A stretch of 64,000 nt of DNA from Chlorops oryzae (GCA_020466095.1 CM035808.1:33204002-33268001); one strand, 5' to 3'; shown: positions 35,319 through 49,181, counted from the stretch's first letter. Translations and numbers: made by a program. The notes: a model not told the origin generated them from the sequence alone.

Positions 35319-36965
35319 AAAAGAGCGCACTGAAAGATGGAAATGAATGAAAGACAACTGAGCTCGCCTCGCGTATATGAAAGGTAAGGACTTATATGCC
35401 TGGGAGGCTTCAAAGCGCCAAAAGAAATCTAGAAGGCACGAAAAAGCATTGAGACGAAAAGCTGTCTCTAATATGGAAACTTTAGAAGCGACACTCAAAC
35501 ACTAAGGGAAATATGATATTCAAAAGCCATGTACTGAATTGACCATACAACAACACATATAAAGGTTATATTAAGTTTCCAACTAATTCGTGAAAGCTAG
35601 CTTCCACATCGCAATGAAACTTTAAAGCTTTATTCTCTAGAAATTGCATACAAACGCCACCAGAACTAAAATCTAGCCCGGTCCAAAAGTCGCTTTGAAC
35701 GGCCTGTTCTCTTTAGCTGGCAACACCTTTTTAAAGCAGACTAAAAGCAAGCTGCAAATAAATATATTTTCAAAATGCCCATGTCTGAAGTTGAAACTCT
35801 AATACAAAACAACGACCAGCAATCGATAAAGGGTTAACGTACTGTTAAGTGTTTCCGAACTAACCGGAAACCTCAGCCTTCCACATCGCAATGAAACAAA
35901 GACTTTTTCCACACAAATTGCAATACAAATCGCCATAACAGAAACTAAAAAGGCGTTAACGATTGCTCGTGATTGTGAGTTTTCAATGTGGGAAATGCAA
36001 CAAAAAAAATATAGAAAAAAAAGATAGCGGTCGTAGAGTGCTTTGATGATTACCTTCGCCGTTTTATACTTTTCCAGCGAACGGAAAAAACTTGTTATGT
36101 GGGCAAGCAACCGATTAAAAGTCTTCGAAGAGCAACGGAATTCGCAATAGACACATCAATCACTTTCAAGACGGCGCAAGCAACGCTGAATATTAATTAA
36201 TGATAAGTAAAATTAATAAATTTAATAGTAATTTAAATTTCATTTATAGCATTTTATTTTTATCAATTGTTATATGTAGTTCATAAGGCTTTTAGGTTAT
36301 TGATTAAAACATGTTTAGTAAATAAATTGAAAATAAAAACATTCTGCCATATTTGGCTTCATTCTGGCCTACATTAGCAGAGATTTCGCTTATCGTCTTC
36401 ACTGAATTTAGCATTGATTTAGAATGATTTAGAAAGAGAATAAAATAGCTCGAGAATTGGAGCAAAAACTGCGCAATTCTTTACATTTTTATTATGGAAG
36501 AATTAATAAAATCTCTGAGTTCGCTGCTGTGTTTCAAAATCATCTCGAGCACATAAATCATGCAGTTGTAAATAGTTGCGTGTAGCTGAAACGGCCATAT
36601 GGCCAGCAATAAAGCGAGTTTCGTTCTGCTTTTATTTTTATAGTTATCTTTTAAAATTGTAGTATTCATTGGAAGACATTACTAAAATTAACATTCTTGA
36701 ACCGCACAACCATAAAATGTCATTGAAAATCGCCTAAAATTGCGAAAGCGAAATGATGTACGTGAAATGGAATTTCTTCGTTTTTTATAGAGCCATCAAT
36801 TGATTTCAATTTAGACGTGTTTCGGAAGGTCTATTTCATTGTCATTTCAATTTGATTTGATGAAAATTAAATAGTCAATCAGATAAGTTTCATCTACGAC
36901 GTTTTATGACAATGCGCAAAATTCTTTCCACATGCGAGAAATTGCCTCAAACTCTCAAAAAATTC
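35319..36965. other. Non-coding stretch
   Basis: AT-rich. A phrase near 35590-35660 (GCTTCCACATCGCAATGAAAC, CATACAAACGCCA) recurs in diverged form near 35875-35945, a local ~290-bp direct duplication. No gene is supported. Confidence 0.45.
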
Positions 36966-37373
36966 ACATATGGGCCAAAATTCTTTTAAATGCCTAAATT
37001 TCTGTCTCTGTCTACGAAATCCAGTGTTCGTAAAAGAGCAAATCAAATTAATAACAAATTAATTTTACCTAAAATTTTATTAATAACGAAATAAAATACT
37101 CCAGTTCAATTGAAAAAAATCGATTATTACCAAACCTCCACCTTGTTTACTAGCAAATTAAACAGAAACATTGTTGTCTTGTTTGGCAAGACAAGACAAG
37201 ATAAGACAACAATGTTACTGTAATTTCCGAAGAAAAAAAAATGTAGTTTCGTTTTTAATAAATTTTTTCTTAAAATTAATTTTTTATTAATTTGGTTTGC
37301 TCCCTCAGAAAAACTGAATTTCATTGACAGGGACAGAAGGCAAGACAATTAAAAAGAAATTTGGCACATATAA
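36966..37373. mobile_element. Fold-back element, copy A
   Basis: The whole ~408-bp unit is an imperfect palindrome. It begins CATATGGGCCAAAATTCTTT and ends with the reverse complement of the same motif; GAGCAAATCAAATTAAT appears in both arms, and the centre carries (TTGTC)/(GACAA) runs. Same family as 42027-42470. No ORF; non-autonomous. Confidence 0.75.
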
Positions 37374-38906
37374 CGAAAGCAACAATAATATTTACAAAAA
37401 TAGCCAGCCTCTGAATCAGCAAGTCTAAGTGGCAACAAAGTAACACCAATTTTTTAAATTATTTGTCTAAAGGATACGATGCTCCGGTTACTCTTCCGGT
37501 TTTTGGTATATCATTGAAGCTACAAGTGCTTCAAAAACAGCCTTCCCCCTATTAACCATTCTAGAATTCGATAACTGTAACACAAGAAGTTGAGCCAATG
37601 TGATTGGACTTTTTTTTTACACTGATAATGACAATTGCATATCTGAAGACATGAATGAATGAAGGTAATTAGAGTATGTTACGCTTTCGAATTTTCTCAG
37701 GCCTCTGATGATGGTAGGAAATCGTCCGAAAACATTTAATTTTATTTAATACGACTCCGAAACTTTGAACTCAATCGAATGTCTTTGTGACAGATAACCT
37801 TCGTCCATTCGTTACGTTAACAGTGATAGACCAAACGGAAGGTCAAAGTCAGTCTTCGAAAGCAATCTTCGTTTCGAATCTTCGGAGAGGGAAAACTATG
37901 AGTGAAAAAATAAAAAAACCAATGGACAATAGAAACCACATTCGTTTCAAAGTGTTGCTCGTGGGCGATGTGAAAACGATTCAATTCGCACGCAAGGCGA
38001 TAATAACAATAAAATTGATTCAAAGGACAGTTAAAACTTATGTCAAGAGATCAAAATCCAAGCTTATTTTTTTTGTTAATTGCAAGGAAAATAAAAATTA
38101 TTAACTATTATTAACTGAAAAAAAAAAATAAAAAGATTATTTGGGCGTGTAACAAATAGAAGAAGAAATCTCCTCCATCAATTAAGTAGTTTATCGCATG
38201 TGACAAAATCTTTTTTTTTTGCGAGATATTTGCTAGTTTTAGTTTAAAATAAATTATTTATGTAAAAATTCATCGCCAAATACAATTTCCACCAAAAAGT
38301 GTTTGTAACAACACAAGTTTTTTTTTACGAATGAATTAATTTGAATAATCCCTCTAGAATGCTAGTTTCTTAGTTACTTAAATCCCACACATTTGATGGC
38401 ATGCAAATTCGATGTGCATAAATCAAAGCGAATTTCTGAAAAGTGGTTTCAATCTAATGTGGGCGAAGCTGTAAATTCACTCACAATAAAGGGAAGAATA
38501 GAAGAGAAGGGGAGAGGAGCTGATAGCACCCAATAGTTTTTCTTTTTTAAATGTTCGATTTATTTTAGAATCCAATGGACACGATGGTCCTTTCCCTGTT
38601 TAAAGTACTTTTTTATATTATTTTAGTTTTTTGTTTTTGAATTTAGAGAGAACGGACCCCAAGGAAATTTGCACCTCTTAGAAGTAAATCTTCGATTAAT
38701 CAATTAATTTTTGATTAAATAAATTTAGTTTTTTAATAAACCTTCATGCACGCGGTACACTGTTGGGATATCTTGGGGATTTTTCCTACCGCACACGGCA
38801 GTAAAGTACCAATATATTTAAAAAAAAGTGGACTCTTTATAGCTCGATTGTTAAGAGAAATTTAAAGAAAATGCGAGCTAACGAGTTTAACAAGAACTTC
38901 GGCATA
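37374..38906. other. Non-coding stretch
   Basis: AT-rich. A 105-codon ORF at 37787-38104 shows no recognizable domain and is rejected as a gene. No other structure supported. Confidence 0.45.
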
Positions 38907-39149
38907 CAGTATTCCCGGATATGAGAACCGTGCAAAATTCACGAAAAATAGTGGTTATAAGCGCGGCTTCTTGTATGAAAATTTAAGGCAAATGACACAA
39001 ATTCGCGTGCATAGAAACAAGGAGTTCTTATATCCGGGGTGCAAATATCCGTGGCAGACTGTGCATTATTTCAGCGGAAGGAAATGGCGTTTTTTTCGAC
39101 CCACTGAAGTTTTCGACTTAACGAGGTTCGAGTTTTAGAGGTTCCACTG
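38907..39149. mobile_element. Tc1/pogo-like element remnants
   Basis: CAGTATTCCCGGATATGAGA at 38907 pairs imperfectly with the reverse complement of the stretch ending at 39061. A separate end-like stretch reading GACTTAACGAGGTTCGAG and finishing in CACTG reaches 39149. CAGT starts and such motifs are typical of pogo-type element ends. The boundaries are uncertain, and a related CAGTATTCCGGGGTATGAG occurs at about 39198. Confidence 0.35.
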
Positions 39150-41160
39150 CAGCCCATTTAAGGTTTTTATTCATTTTTTTTTTTAAATATATGGATACAG
39201 TATTCCGGGGTATGAGCACCACCAAAGACTCAAACAATTTTGTCGTTTTAAGCGAGTTGAGGAGATTGATGATGAAGCATGATAATGGCACAATTTTCGT
39301 CCCATTTTATTTTCTAGCAGTATACGTTCCGTGAATACAGTAGGTACATTGAATTAGAGGGAATTATTGGTAAGAATTTTATTGAGAAGGAAAGGTAAGA
39401 AAGTATAGTAATCTTATCTTCTCAAAAAAACTTCTCAATGATGGAACTGTAGGATTCACCTGAACCTCATTAGAAGCAATTCGATAGAGTCCAATGACAC
39501 AGAGAGTAAGCTGGCGTGAAGATATTGCAGCTCGCTCAATTTTAATCGGTGAGCCCAAAACTAGTAACTCGGGCATAATTTTTTGCATTCGATTTTCGTA
39601 TTCTGATGGATGTGATGCAGTGAGTGGACAAGTAAAAACTGAGAGAATTTTCGTCACTTTGCACATTGGGAAGCACAATGCCAAATGATCGCAATTGTTT
39701 ATACTTTTAAAATTATGAGAATTTACATTTTTTTCATTTTCATTCGCGTGGCGTAAGTGTGATTTTTCTTATGATCAGCAAAGGAATTCTGATTTGCAAC
39801 ATTCGCGTGTATAAAGTGCCATAATTAATAAAAATATTGCAAAAAAAAAAAAAAAAAAAGATGAAAGCCGAGATACATATTGCGTTATATGTGTCAGATA
39901 TTTTAACGTTGCTCTTGTGAAAAGAAAAGATAAAGAAAACAAAAACACGAATTTCTGCTAAGTTCATTGTAGTCTCTGCTCGTTTCTAGGACAGCACCCA
40001 CACTTTCATTTTCAAGCACCTATCAGAGGCTCTATTCCGAAAATTCTGTGCTGAAACTCGAACACATAAATCTGACGAGAAAAGAAAAAATTCTTTTAAA
40101 TCAAAACATTTGGTCAAAGAAAATGCTGCAATCTTTTGGATTTTCTTCGTGTGTTTCGGCTACACTTGAAACTTGACTCATGAGAAATACATACGAACAT
40201 ATGTACCTACATATGTACATAAGTGAGGACGGAAGAATCATCGTTACCAAACAAATGCCAATGAATTGCTCTTTTGCTTCTAGGAAAATCTTTTTTTTTT
40301 TTTTTTTTGAGAACTGAGAATAGATTTCATAGTAGCTATCTTCCGATGGCATCTCCTAAAATACGAGCCCGATCGACAGCATTGACCAAACGGAAAAATC
40401 GTCGATGAATCAATACGTAGGCACCGGAAAATGAGTGACTCATGCCATGTGGAAATGATGGAACCAAAGTAACACTCACTTTGCGGCATTTCTAGTCACT
40501 TTTGTGATATGCACAATGAACTAGCAAGCACAGGCACGAAAAAGTCAATAGAACTTGCGTTCCATGGGAAATAAAAATATAAAATAAAAGAAATAATAAT
40601 AAAAACTACAGAAATAGTATCACCCTTCGTTAAGTGTCAGTGTCTGTCGAAAAAAACTTGCAACACTTTTTCGTTCGCAATGAAATTTCGTGAAATGTAT
40701 CTCGGGAAATGTGCAACGCATCTAAGATTGTGCGTGCCTCGGCCCTGATAGGACCACATCAATTGAGGCACGCAAAAGTTCGGGAAATGGAGAAACAAAC
40801 TTAAAAATAGAAATTCGAAAATCGAAATAGAAGCAAAATGAAAACAATTTCAATTGAAAGGGCTAATTAAAACTTTAATTAAGAAGGGAAATTGTCGTCT
40901 TGCTGATCAAAAATACAAGATCATGAAATTTGATATAAGTATTTCTTCTGGGCATTGACAATTAAAGAAGCTCCCCCGTCGGTTCTTAGTTTCCACACGG
41001 AGCTTAAAATGGAATTTCATTTAATTTTTATGATTTTTCTTCTTCAAAAAAAAAATAAATTTTAAATCGCAAGATTTTTCAAATCGGTTTGAATTCGTTT
41101 ATGGACTAAGGTACATAAAAAGGCCAGAAGGGAAATTTCATCAGAAAAGTCTACTGTAAG
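39150..41160. other. Non-coding stretch
   Basis: AT-rich with several poly-A/T runs (39840-39860, 40290-40310) and a small hairpin around GTGCCTC/GAGGCAC near 40733-40775. No gene is supported. Confidence 0.45.
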
Positions 41161-41297
41161 CAGTGGCGGATTAAGACAATTTGCCGCCCTTAGGCAGTTG
41201 GGATTTTGCCGCCTCAGAGAGCTGTCTATCACATTAGCAGTTAAAAAAAAAAAAACATGTGTATCCAAAAAATAAACATTAGGTTAGGTTAGGTTAG
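41161..41297. repeat. hAT-like end and short TTAGG run
   Basis: CAGTGGCGGATTAAG at 41161 resembles a typical hAT terminal repeat, but the other end was not found. At 41280-41297 the sequence reads as just over three TTAGG units, the ancestral insect telomere motif. Flies lack TTAGG telomeres, and such short runs are common inside dispersed fly repeats. Confidence 0.4.
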
Positions 41298-41547
41298 TGT
41301 GGCTGCCACCAAGGGTGACACACTTAGGCACCATATGAGCCCGTTGCGATACCACGTATAATGGGAAAACAAAGAAAACCCGAAACTGAAAAAGCGACAC
41401 AAACATCCACAACCTCAGCAGACAGTCAAACCCAGGGCCTGTCGTTTCTTAAATTGGCATCGGAACAGAGGCCGACAAAGAAAGATATGTACATATGTAT
41501 ATACATAAGTAAATTTTACTTCTTAGGGATAATCTCATTAATTACCT

Positions 41548-41713
41548 TTAGGCTGAGAACACACCAGATCAAACGAAACGAAACTTTTTCAAAAACAACA
41601 GTCCATTGTGACTTATGAGAGCGAACACACCAGATTAGTCAAAACGAAACGGTTTTGAATAAGAAAGCAAAGGGTTTCTCTTGACGGTTTGTTTCGGTGT
41701 GTTCTCAGCCTTA
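41548..41713. mobile_element. Small inverted-repeat element, ~166 bp
   Basis: Terminal inverted repeats read TTAGGCTGAGAACACACC on the left and, reverse-complemented, TAAGGCTGAGAACACACC on the right. An internal AACACACCAGATTAGTC repeats part of the left end. No ORF; MITE-like. Confidence 0.7.
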
Positions 41714-42026
41714 AAGAGATGCCGAAATCAAAGCAAAATAGTATTCGTGATTTAAGGTGGAATAGAATGCATATCTTGCTAAATGTAGAGCCTGTGACAT
41801 GTGGAATTGCCCAGAAGGTAAAAGAAGTGGAAAACAGCCTCAAGTGCGAAGTACCGTTTGGTAAATAAATCCTTTTCAATATTTTTTTAATAGCTCAATT
41901 GAATTTTCCTAAAACATTGGGAGTAAAATTATTGCTCAACGGCCTTTTACAACATACCAACTGCATCTGAAGAACTTCTAAATGCCACTTTCGTAAAGGA
42001 AAAGTAAAATTTTTCCACCAAAAGGC

Positions 42027-42470
42027 ATATGGGCTAAAATTCTTTTTAACGCCTATACTTTTGCCCCTGTCAATGAAATTCATTTTTCATGAAGGAGCAA
42101 ATCAAATTAATAACAAATTAATTTTAACAAAAAATTTATTAATAAAAAAGTAAAATACTCTAGTCGAATTGAAAAAAATCAAATATTACCAAAACTCCAT
42201 TTTGTTTACTTGCAAATTACAGTAACATTGTTGTCTTGTCTTGTCTTGTCTTGCCAAAGAAGACAACAATGTTACCGCAATTTGCGAGTAAACAAAATGG
42301 AGTTTTGGTAATATTTGATTTTTTTTAAGTCGACAAGAGTGTTTTATTTTGCTATGAATAATTTTTTTGCTTAAATTAATTTGTAATTAATTTGATTTGC
42401 TCCTTCATGAAAACTGAATTTCATTGATAGAGACAGAAATTTAGGCATTAAAAAGAATTTTGGCCCATAT
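42027..42470. mobile_element. Fold-back element, copy B
   Basis: A ~444-bp near-complete palindrome: the ends read CATATGGGCTAAAATTCTTT and, reverse-complemented, ATATGGGCCAAAATTCTTT. Both arms carry GGAGCAAATCAAATTAAT and the motif GGAGTTTTGGTAATATTTG, and the centre has four TTGTC units. It is more symmetrical than copy A at 36966-37373. Confidence 0.82.
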
Positions 42471-42738
42471 ATTAGATTAGATAGTCTACGTTTCGAAATC
42501 ACTTCATATGTTAAAGAGTTTAAGTTTATGGATAACTGCCTTTGGGGAATCCAGATGCAAGGATAAACATGTCTTCGAAAGCGATTAATGCACTTCCTTT
42601 TTGACTGAAGTCGAGTTGAGCAGGTATTATATACTATCATAGAAAAATAAATATATTATAGAAAATTATTTAGTCCCTTCTATTTTTATTTGATTCGTTA
42701 TGAAATAAATCAACATAAACGCTCTCTTGACATCAATT

Positions 42739-42818
42739 AGTCGCTGTTCATATTACGTCCCTCGCCTTCAAACCAACTGTGTCGATGGTGATTTGCCACC
42801 TAATATGAACAGCGACTT
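42739..42818. mobile_element. 80-bp miniature inverted-repeat element
   Basis: Perfect 17-bp terminal inverted repeats AGTCGCTGTTCATATTA and TAATATGAACAGCGACT around a 46-bp centre. TT/TTA flanks might be a target duplication. Non-autonomous. Confidence 0.7.
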
Positions 42819-43500
42819 AAAGATCTTCATTGGCTATGCTTATAAAGGAAAGATTTGAAGAAATTCCTTTTTATCACCACAAATGTCTCGAAAACGCGGA
42901 AGATTAATTATCAAAAACTCCTACTTTCAGCCTATTTGACTAATTTTAGGCACATTTATATTAAGCTCTTTTAAAATTGATTCATCTTCTTTAGTAAAAA
43001 TTAATAAAAATTTAAAATCCAATTAAATTTTTCCACCTTTTGTGATAGAACTAAACAAACAAACAAAAAAAAACACCCACATCAACACAAAACCTTCAAA
43101 GAAGTACGGAGGGACCATTTTCGTTCGACTGTAAGAAGAGAACAGCTAAACATTGGACTCTAAAGAAGGCTATAATCCTTGAAGTATTGCAGCACAAGGA
43201 ATTAGCTGAATCATTTTCTAAGCCACTGAAAGCAAATCAGCCTCAACCTCATTTCAACCGCTTGCATGCATATCGCGCCACACAAAAAAAAAATAAAAAT
43301 AAATAAAAAAATCAATAATGAAGTAAATATGAAAGCGAAAAGTACGAAGAAACAAAAAAGAGTTCAAGAAAGCACGGAAAAATACAATTTCCAATGAAAG
43401 TGAAATCCTAAAAAATGAGTTATTGTGGTAAGAAAAAAAAGAAGGAAACAATTTCTTTGTTACTAAATAAAAAGTCACGGTGCACTCCGCAAAGTGACCT

Positions 43501-43518
43501 CATGCGGCCGGCCGCATG
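43501..43518. repeat. 18-bp perfect GC-rich palindrome
   Basis: CATGCGGCCGGCCGCATG is perfectly self-complementary and stands out in AT-rich surroundings. Its role is unknown. Confidence 0.9.
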
Positions 43519-46500
43519 CACTTCGTGACGAGTTCGCCGTCGTTACGGTCAGTTGGATTAATGCAGTATGATTATTGCACTGGAGCATGCGATTTGTCAG
43601 ACCAAAACAAGGGAGCATGTTAAAAATAAAAAAATAATAAAAAATAAAATAAAATTTGTCGTCCTAATGACGGACGTGCTCTCATCTGCCTTATTTTTTT
43701 GCTCGCGAGCAGAGCACTTTGCGTGGGAGTTGAACTAGGCCAAGAAAAGTGATTGACAAAGGGACGGAAGGACTGTGCGATATGCATAGCTTTCCAAAAG
43801 GCATATTTTTTTTTTTTTTTTCATTTTATTTATTTTGTTTTATTGTGCTTGACCCGCCGGAAGAAATTCCATTTGGCATAGAGCCAAACACATTCGAATT
43901 CATGTGTGAAATCGCTCAAGTGCGTCATTCTCTCCTTCGGTCGCCAAAATTGGGTTAAAAGTTCACTCAGACCGAGTCTTATGCCAAATCTTATGGCAAG
44001 ACAAGCGTGAAAAAGAAAATTTTGATCTAATTCTATGGTGGAAAATCTATTTATCCATCAGAGATTTCAAAATTCATTTTCCGAGATAAACTGAAATTGC
44101 AATTCCGAAGGGAATGTTGATGATGATGATTGCTACGCTCTATTTATTCCGTCGCCCATCGTGGAGCATAGAAAAAAATTGAATGAAAAGAATATTGAAA
44201 GAACTAATGAAAGGCTTTCTGACATACTTATTGAGAAGAAATTCTCTAAAATTATCGAGTTTAAGCAATGATGGATAGGGCAGTCTTTGATTGAGAAAAT
44301 TTCATTGAGAAAAATCTCAAATATGACATAAGAAGAAAGCTGAATGTGGAATCGATTGAGAGATTACTTCATTGAAACCGTCAATTTCGCCGGTTATTTT
44401 TAAAGACACTCACTAATGTCCTGCTTCCGTTCCCCATTCATCTTCATCAATATTTAACCAGCCTAGACGATGTGTTCCAATTTCTAAAGCTGAATAGATG
44501 GCTAAATTTAGTCCGTTTTAACCCATTATATAGGTACCCATTTCAATTGAAACAGAATCAAATTTTTATTTTAAAAATAATTAGATATGAAAAACATTAA
44601 AATTTCTTTTTCGCTTTGGCAATTTCCTCTCAAAAGCAAATTCTTTTTATATCGAAGCAAAAATGTTTCCACGTATAAAAAAAAAAGAATATTCAGCATA
44701 AAATAGAAGCAAAAGTCCACTTTTCTGCCTTTCATACAATTTTTCATTTTCGTTTCAGCAGAAATGAAATCTCATCGTTGTTTTTTTTTTTTGTTTGTTT
44801 GTTTTTTTTGGCATGGATAATATAAACAAATAAATAAGACCCAATTTCATGTGCCGCGATATGCCAAAATTCTTTTTTAATTGAACATAAGCCAAATGGT
44901 GGAAAAATGAACAATTTAAGATCTCAAACAAAATTTAAGTATTTTTAAAGTGCTTCCGCGCCTGCATTGTGAATAAATAAATAGGTGAGTCGAGAAGTTT
45001 ACCCGGACAATTTTTCGTTCTTTCTTTCGTTTTTCATGCAGGCTTAACCCGCTAATGCCACAATTCAATCAATAAAAAGTAAGAACCACGAATCTAAAGC
45101 CAAACTGTGCTAGTTCCAAAAGCCGACAGACGACTTTCATATCTAGAATATGCTAAACACAATAGTGATATTGATTATTTTGGGATTGGCTCAGATAACG
45201 TAGATTTTTGCATTTAAAGGTGGATCTCTAAAGTATGCAGCATAAAATTTTTTTCTTAAAACATTTAACTTGCTCCAAAATTAATTTCGATTACGCGGTC
45301 TTGTCAAAAAACATCACATCTTTTAAAGTTCTTTTTGAAAACAGTTTCTTTAAACTGAAAAAATATATTTTTTTTAAATCGAAAGGCAACAATTTTCCCC
45401 CTAAGAGTATGCTTCATTTTTTTAAACAAATGTTATGGAATGAAATTGAAAGGCAACACTCATATAATACCAATTAACGTTGCGATAATAACGAAGTTTT
45501 CCGAAGGAATTCTTCTAAATACAAGTAATTAACGTAGTCGTCATTATTCTGTTATAAATATACATGAACTGAATATATATTTTTTTTAAATGAAATTAGT
45601 CATAATTCTTAAACCGCGATATCTCAAAAACTAGAGCCAAACTAAAAAGCGGTTAATGGGACTGAATTCAGCGCCACTAAATTATGTTGTCGGTAAAAAA
45701 AAGTACCAAATTCGAGCACATTGTAGTTATTATTATTTATTTATTTATTTTTTTTTTTTGTAATTTGTTCGGAGCCAGGAATTGGAGGGTTAAGACTACA
45801 AATAAATTCACTGTGATCAGAACATTTAAGCTCAATCAACTAAGCTAATACAATTTCGAACGTGATTTCGACAAAATCGGACTTCGATGACATCATAGCT
45901 CTACATTTAACTCAATTAACGCGGGAAATGTGAATCAGAGCGGCTCTTCGAAAATATCGCTTAAAAACCTTTTCTTTTTATGACTTTAATTTCATGTTTT
46001 TGATTTTTTTTTTTTTTTCTTTTATAATCGAGTATTGAAGTCAAGAAAACAATTCGAATAAACATGATAAAAAAAATTAATTGTTTTTGTACTTCATTTA
46101 AATCTTGCATTTAAACACACAAAGAGGACGATAAAAATTGTAAGAAATAATATTATGTACAACCTTAATTCAACCTCTTTGCAATTGGTTCCTTATCGAA
46201 ATATTAAGTTATTATATTCCTACAGCATTCCTACATGTTTAATATCTCGAAATGGCCTTGAAGTAGTGCAATGTAAGATTTTCAATACAAAATTCCCCGA
46301 CTTAAGGAGAATGGCAAGCCGGGCAAATGCCCAGAGCGGCACTGCGAGGGGCGGAAATTTCACATAGATAAGCAAAAGCATAAGTGCCATCATTGGGCCG
46401 CAAATATTGTTTTTGCCCAGTGTACCAGAAAGGCTGGATGCAATAACTTTGTACGAATAACTAAAAAGCTGAAGAGGTCTTTCATTATCGGCTTGTCAAG

Positions 46501-47540
46501 ACCTCTAAATTCAAAATCTGCTATCGAGCATTCCCCTTAACTTTGTTAACAAAATTTTAAGCCCAAATATATATTCCAGTATTATCAAATTTGACCGTCA
46601 GCAAAACCTTTTAAGCTATTTGGTCCGACTAATTTATCGATGATGCGAAATTGCTAAAAATAGATTCGAAAAAAGACTTTGGCCGTTTGGAGTCATCGTT
46701 TAAATTACAATTGAAATTGCACACAAGGGACAAAGAAAGAACAAAATAGACATAATAGAACTCGTCAGATGACTCACAAATATAAAACTCGTTTCATTTC
46801 CAATTCATAAACATTTAATGAGGGCAGAGCAAAGCCTTTCAAAAAAAAAAAAAATATATATATATATAAAAAAAAGCTTACAGTGACAATGAAAATTATC
46901 CATTCAAGCGATCTTTTGTTTGGGGTCTTTTGTTTTAAGGTAAATAGACGATTTGATTGTGATTTTATTTGATTTTCTTTTTCAAAATCGCTCAAAAGTA
47001 TCATAAGACAACAAAATATATTGAAATTATGAATATATATGAGGCCTTGAGAGCAACAAGAACGTCCTGTATACTGCCAAAGTGCCAAAACGTCCGAAAT
47101 AACTGCAGTCGATCATACACTCAGACTCAGGGTATTCCTTCTTTATCAGCCTCACCGGGGGCTATCTGAAATCAAAGTCACAGACATCGCTCGGTTCATC
47201 AGGAAGTCTAATTGGCTTCCCCATTAAATAGTAAGGGGCAAGTCGTGTCATCATCTACTATGCCTACGTGAGCGAAAGCTGCCACTACTACCTACCTACA
47301 CTCAGACTTGGAACGAATAAAGTTTTCAATGCAATAAATGTTATACTGACGCTATCTCTCGTTGACTTGAAACATCAATTTTAGGTCATATTGCTTGTTT
47401 AAAATTCAGCTTTAGACGACGATAGGGCCCCATATATATTTTATTATTAAATTTTATTATCCTTATGCCGTTTTGGTACTCGCGGCCTTATATATAATAT
47501 AGATATATGTAATTTCAAGCCCTTATAACCGGGGTCTTAT
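43519..47540. other. Long non-coding stretch
   Basis: AT-rich with many poly-T runs and an AT dinucleotide run near 46854-46868. ORFs up to 104 codons lack recognizable domains. I see no gene here. Confidence 0.5.
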
Positions 47541-47680
47541 TAGTCCGTGTTTAGATTAAGAGAGACACTGGAAGGAAACACATGAGAGTGACAGAGACTA
47601 AAGACATTCCATCTCCGTTACTCTCATGTGTTTCCTTCCAGTGTCTCGCGTTTTGTCTCCCTGTCTAAACGGGGACTTAA
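47541..47680. mobile_element. Small inverted-repeat element, ~140 bp
   Basis: Outer ends AGTCCGTGTTTAGA and, reverse-complemented, AGTCCCCGTTTAGA are flanked by TTA on each side. Inside, GACACTGGAAGGAAACACAT and its reverse complement form a long hairpin. TTA/TA flanks suggest a Tc1/mariner or PIF-type MITE; the superfamily is not settled. Confidence 0.7.
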
Positions 47681-48164
47681 CGCTTTAAGAAGGGCACAAT
47701 CTGAAGATTTATATAAGTTCATGTACCTATGTTATTTTTAAAAGGAGAAGGTTTTCAATATCGAGAACATCCTTCATATTTATAGGCGTACTTTCGTGTG
47801 CTTTTCTGTTGTCCCAATTATAAATAAATAGTTCAAAGTGGTCGTGAAATTGTTATCCGGTTAAAAGTAGTCGAAAACGACTAAGAGCGGAAATTTTCGA
47901 ACAAAAATCAGCCACGAAAATAGGCCGCTTTGAGGAGATTTCATTTAACGAGTGCGCGGGAGATATCTTGTCGTCCTAAGTCAAAAAATACACTCAAAAT
48001 TGAATTGAAAAAATCACGATTTCTTGGAGGCCAATTTTTCATTTGAACTTTAATACAATCAAACTCATTATTTGAGCTCAAAAAGACTCTATTACCCGAA
48101 GGCCATGACTAGGTTCTCAATGAGATACTTATTTGAATATGTAACTATATAAATTTGTAGGTTG

Positions 48165-48801
48165 GGGTTTTCACTCGTACATAACATTTTGTTATACCTA
48201 TTTAATCGAATTCGTTGCCATTGACTTAATTAACAAATTTAGCGTACTTATCGACATGTTTATGTGTGTTTACATAAATAAAATACACTTGCATATTTGC
48301 TTTCGTTTGAACTTACTCACCTGCTATTAATATATATATATATATTTGTTTTCGCTGTATCTAGCCTTAATAGTTGACTGTTGGGTTAACGATCTTTCTC
48401 CTTCAACTTGATAGTAATTTTGCCAACCGGTTTCAACAGCTTTTTCGCATTGCTCTGTTTTCGAAAATACTGAAATTAGGGTAGATGAGGTAGAAGAGGT
48501 TTGATCAGTTTTCGCGGCTTCGAATTTTCGCTAATGTATTTTTTTCTTTCTATCTTATATCAATAAAGATATTCAGATTGGGAATTTCGTAAATGATTAA
48601 CTCTTTCACTAATATAACTTTTTTGATCCTGTTGATGATAAGGAGTCATAAATTTAAGATAGACAGATGGTGCTTGTTCGTTGATGGTTGATATTGATTA
48701 TGTTTTGTGATTCAACTTGAAGGTATTTTCAATTTAGGAAATACAGTTTTTGCGTATTTTTTCGTTGATATCTTATCACAGTACCCGGGTGTATCGATTT
48801 T
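48165..48801. repeat. Direct duplication, copy 1 (637 bp)
   Basis: Matches 50004-50640 at a constant offset of 1839 bp with no indels and only a handful of substitutions seen. Both copies contain a run of AT dinucleotides. The copies do not start TG or end CA, which argues against LTRs. Confidence 0.93.
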
Positions 48802-49181
48802 GTAATTTTTTTAAGTTAATTTCTAAACTCTAAGGGTGAATTTTCGATCGCGGCAGAGCCTTTTCGACGTCGACAATTAGACATAGATATACAGTAAATA
48901 TTGGTTAAAAGCAAGCCTTACAATACACGAAAATTTTTGCCTACATGCGATATTTGTATTTAAGCAATCAATTTCAGAACAAAATTTAAATTGACTCAAT
49001 TTTAAATGTCAGATTTGTTCCGAAATTTTCTGAAATTGTGCAATTTCGATGTTCATCTGGCCAAATAAATTTCTATTGAAATCGAATTGATTTCGAATGT
49101 TTTTATTTGGATCGCATTTCCTTATTTGGATCAGTTACCTCAATTGAAATTTCTGCCGGAGAATTTTCAAATTTCTAGGTG

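Noticed and set aside
34193..35498. ORFs of 357-412 codons rich in Ser/Leu and one of 223 codons rich in Arg/Glu
   Set aside because: They arise from the GA-rich tract on both strands and have no domain content.
41280..41297. TTAGG telomeric repeat
   Set aside because: Only just over three units, interstitial, in a lineage without TTAGG telomeres; typical of dispersed fly repeats.
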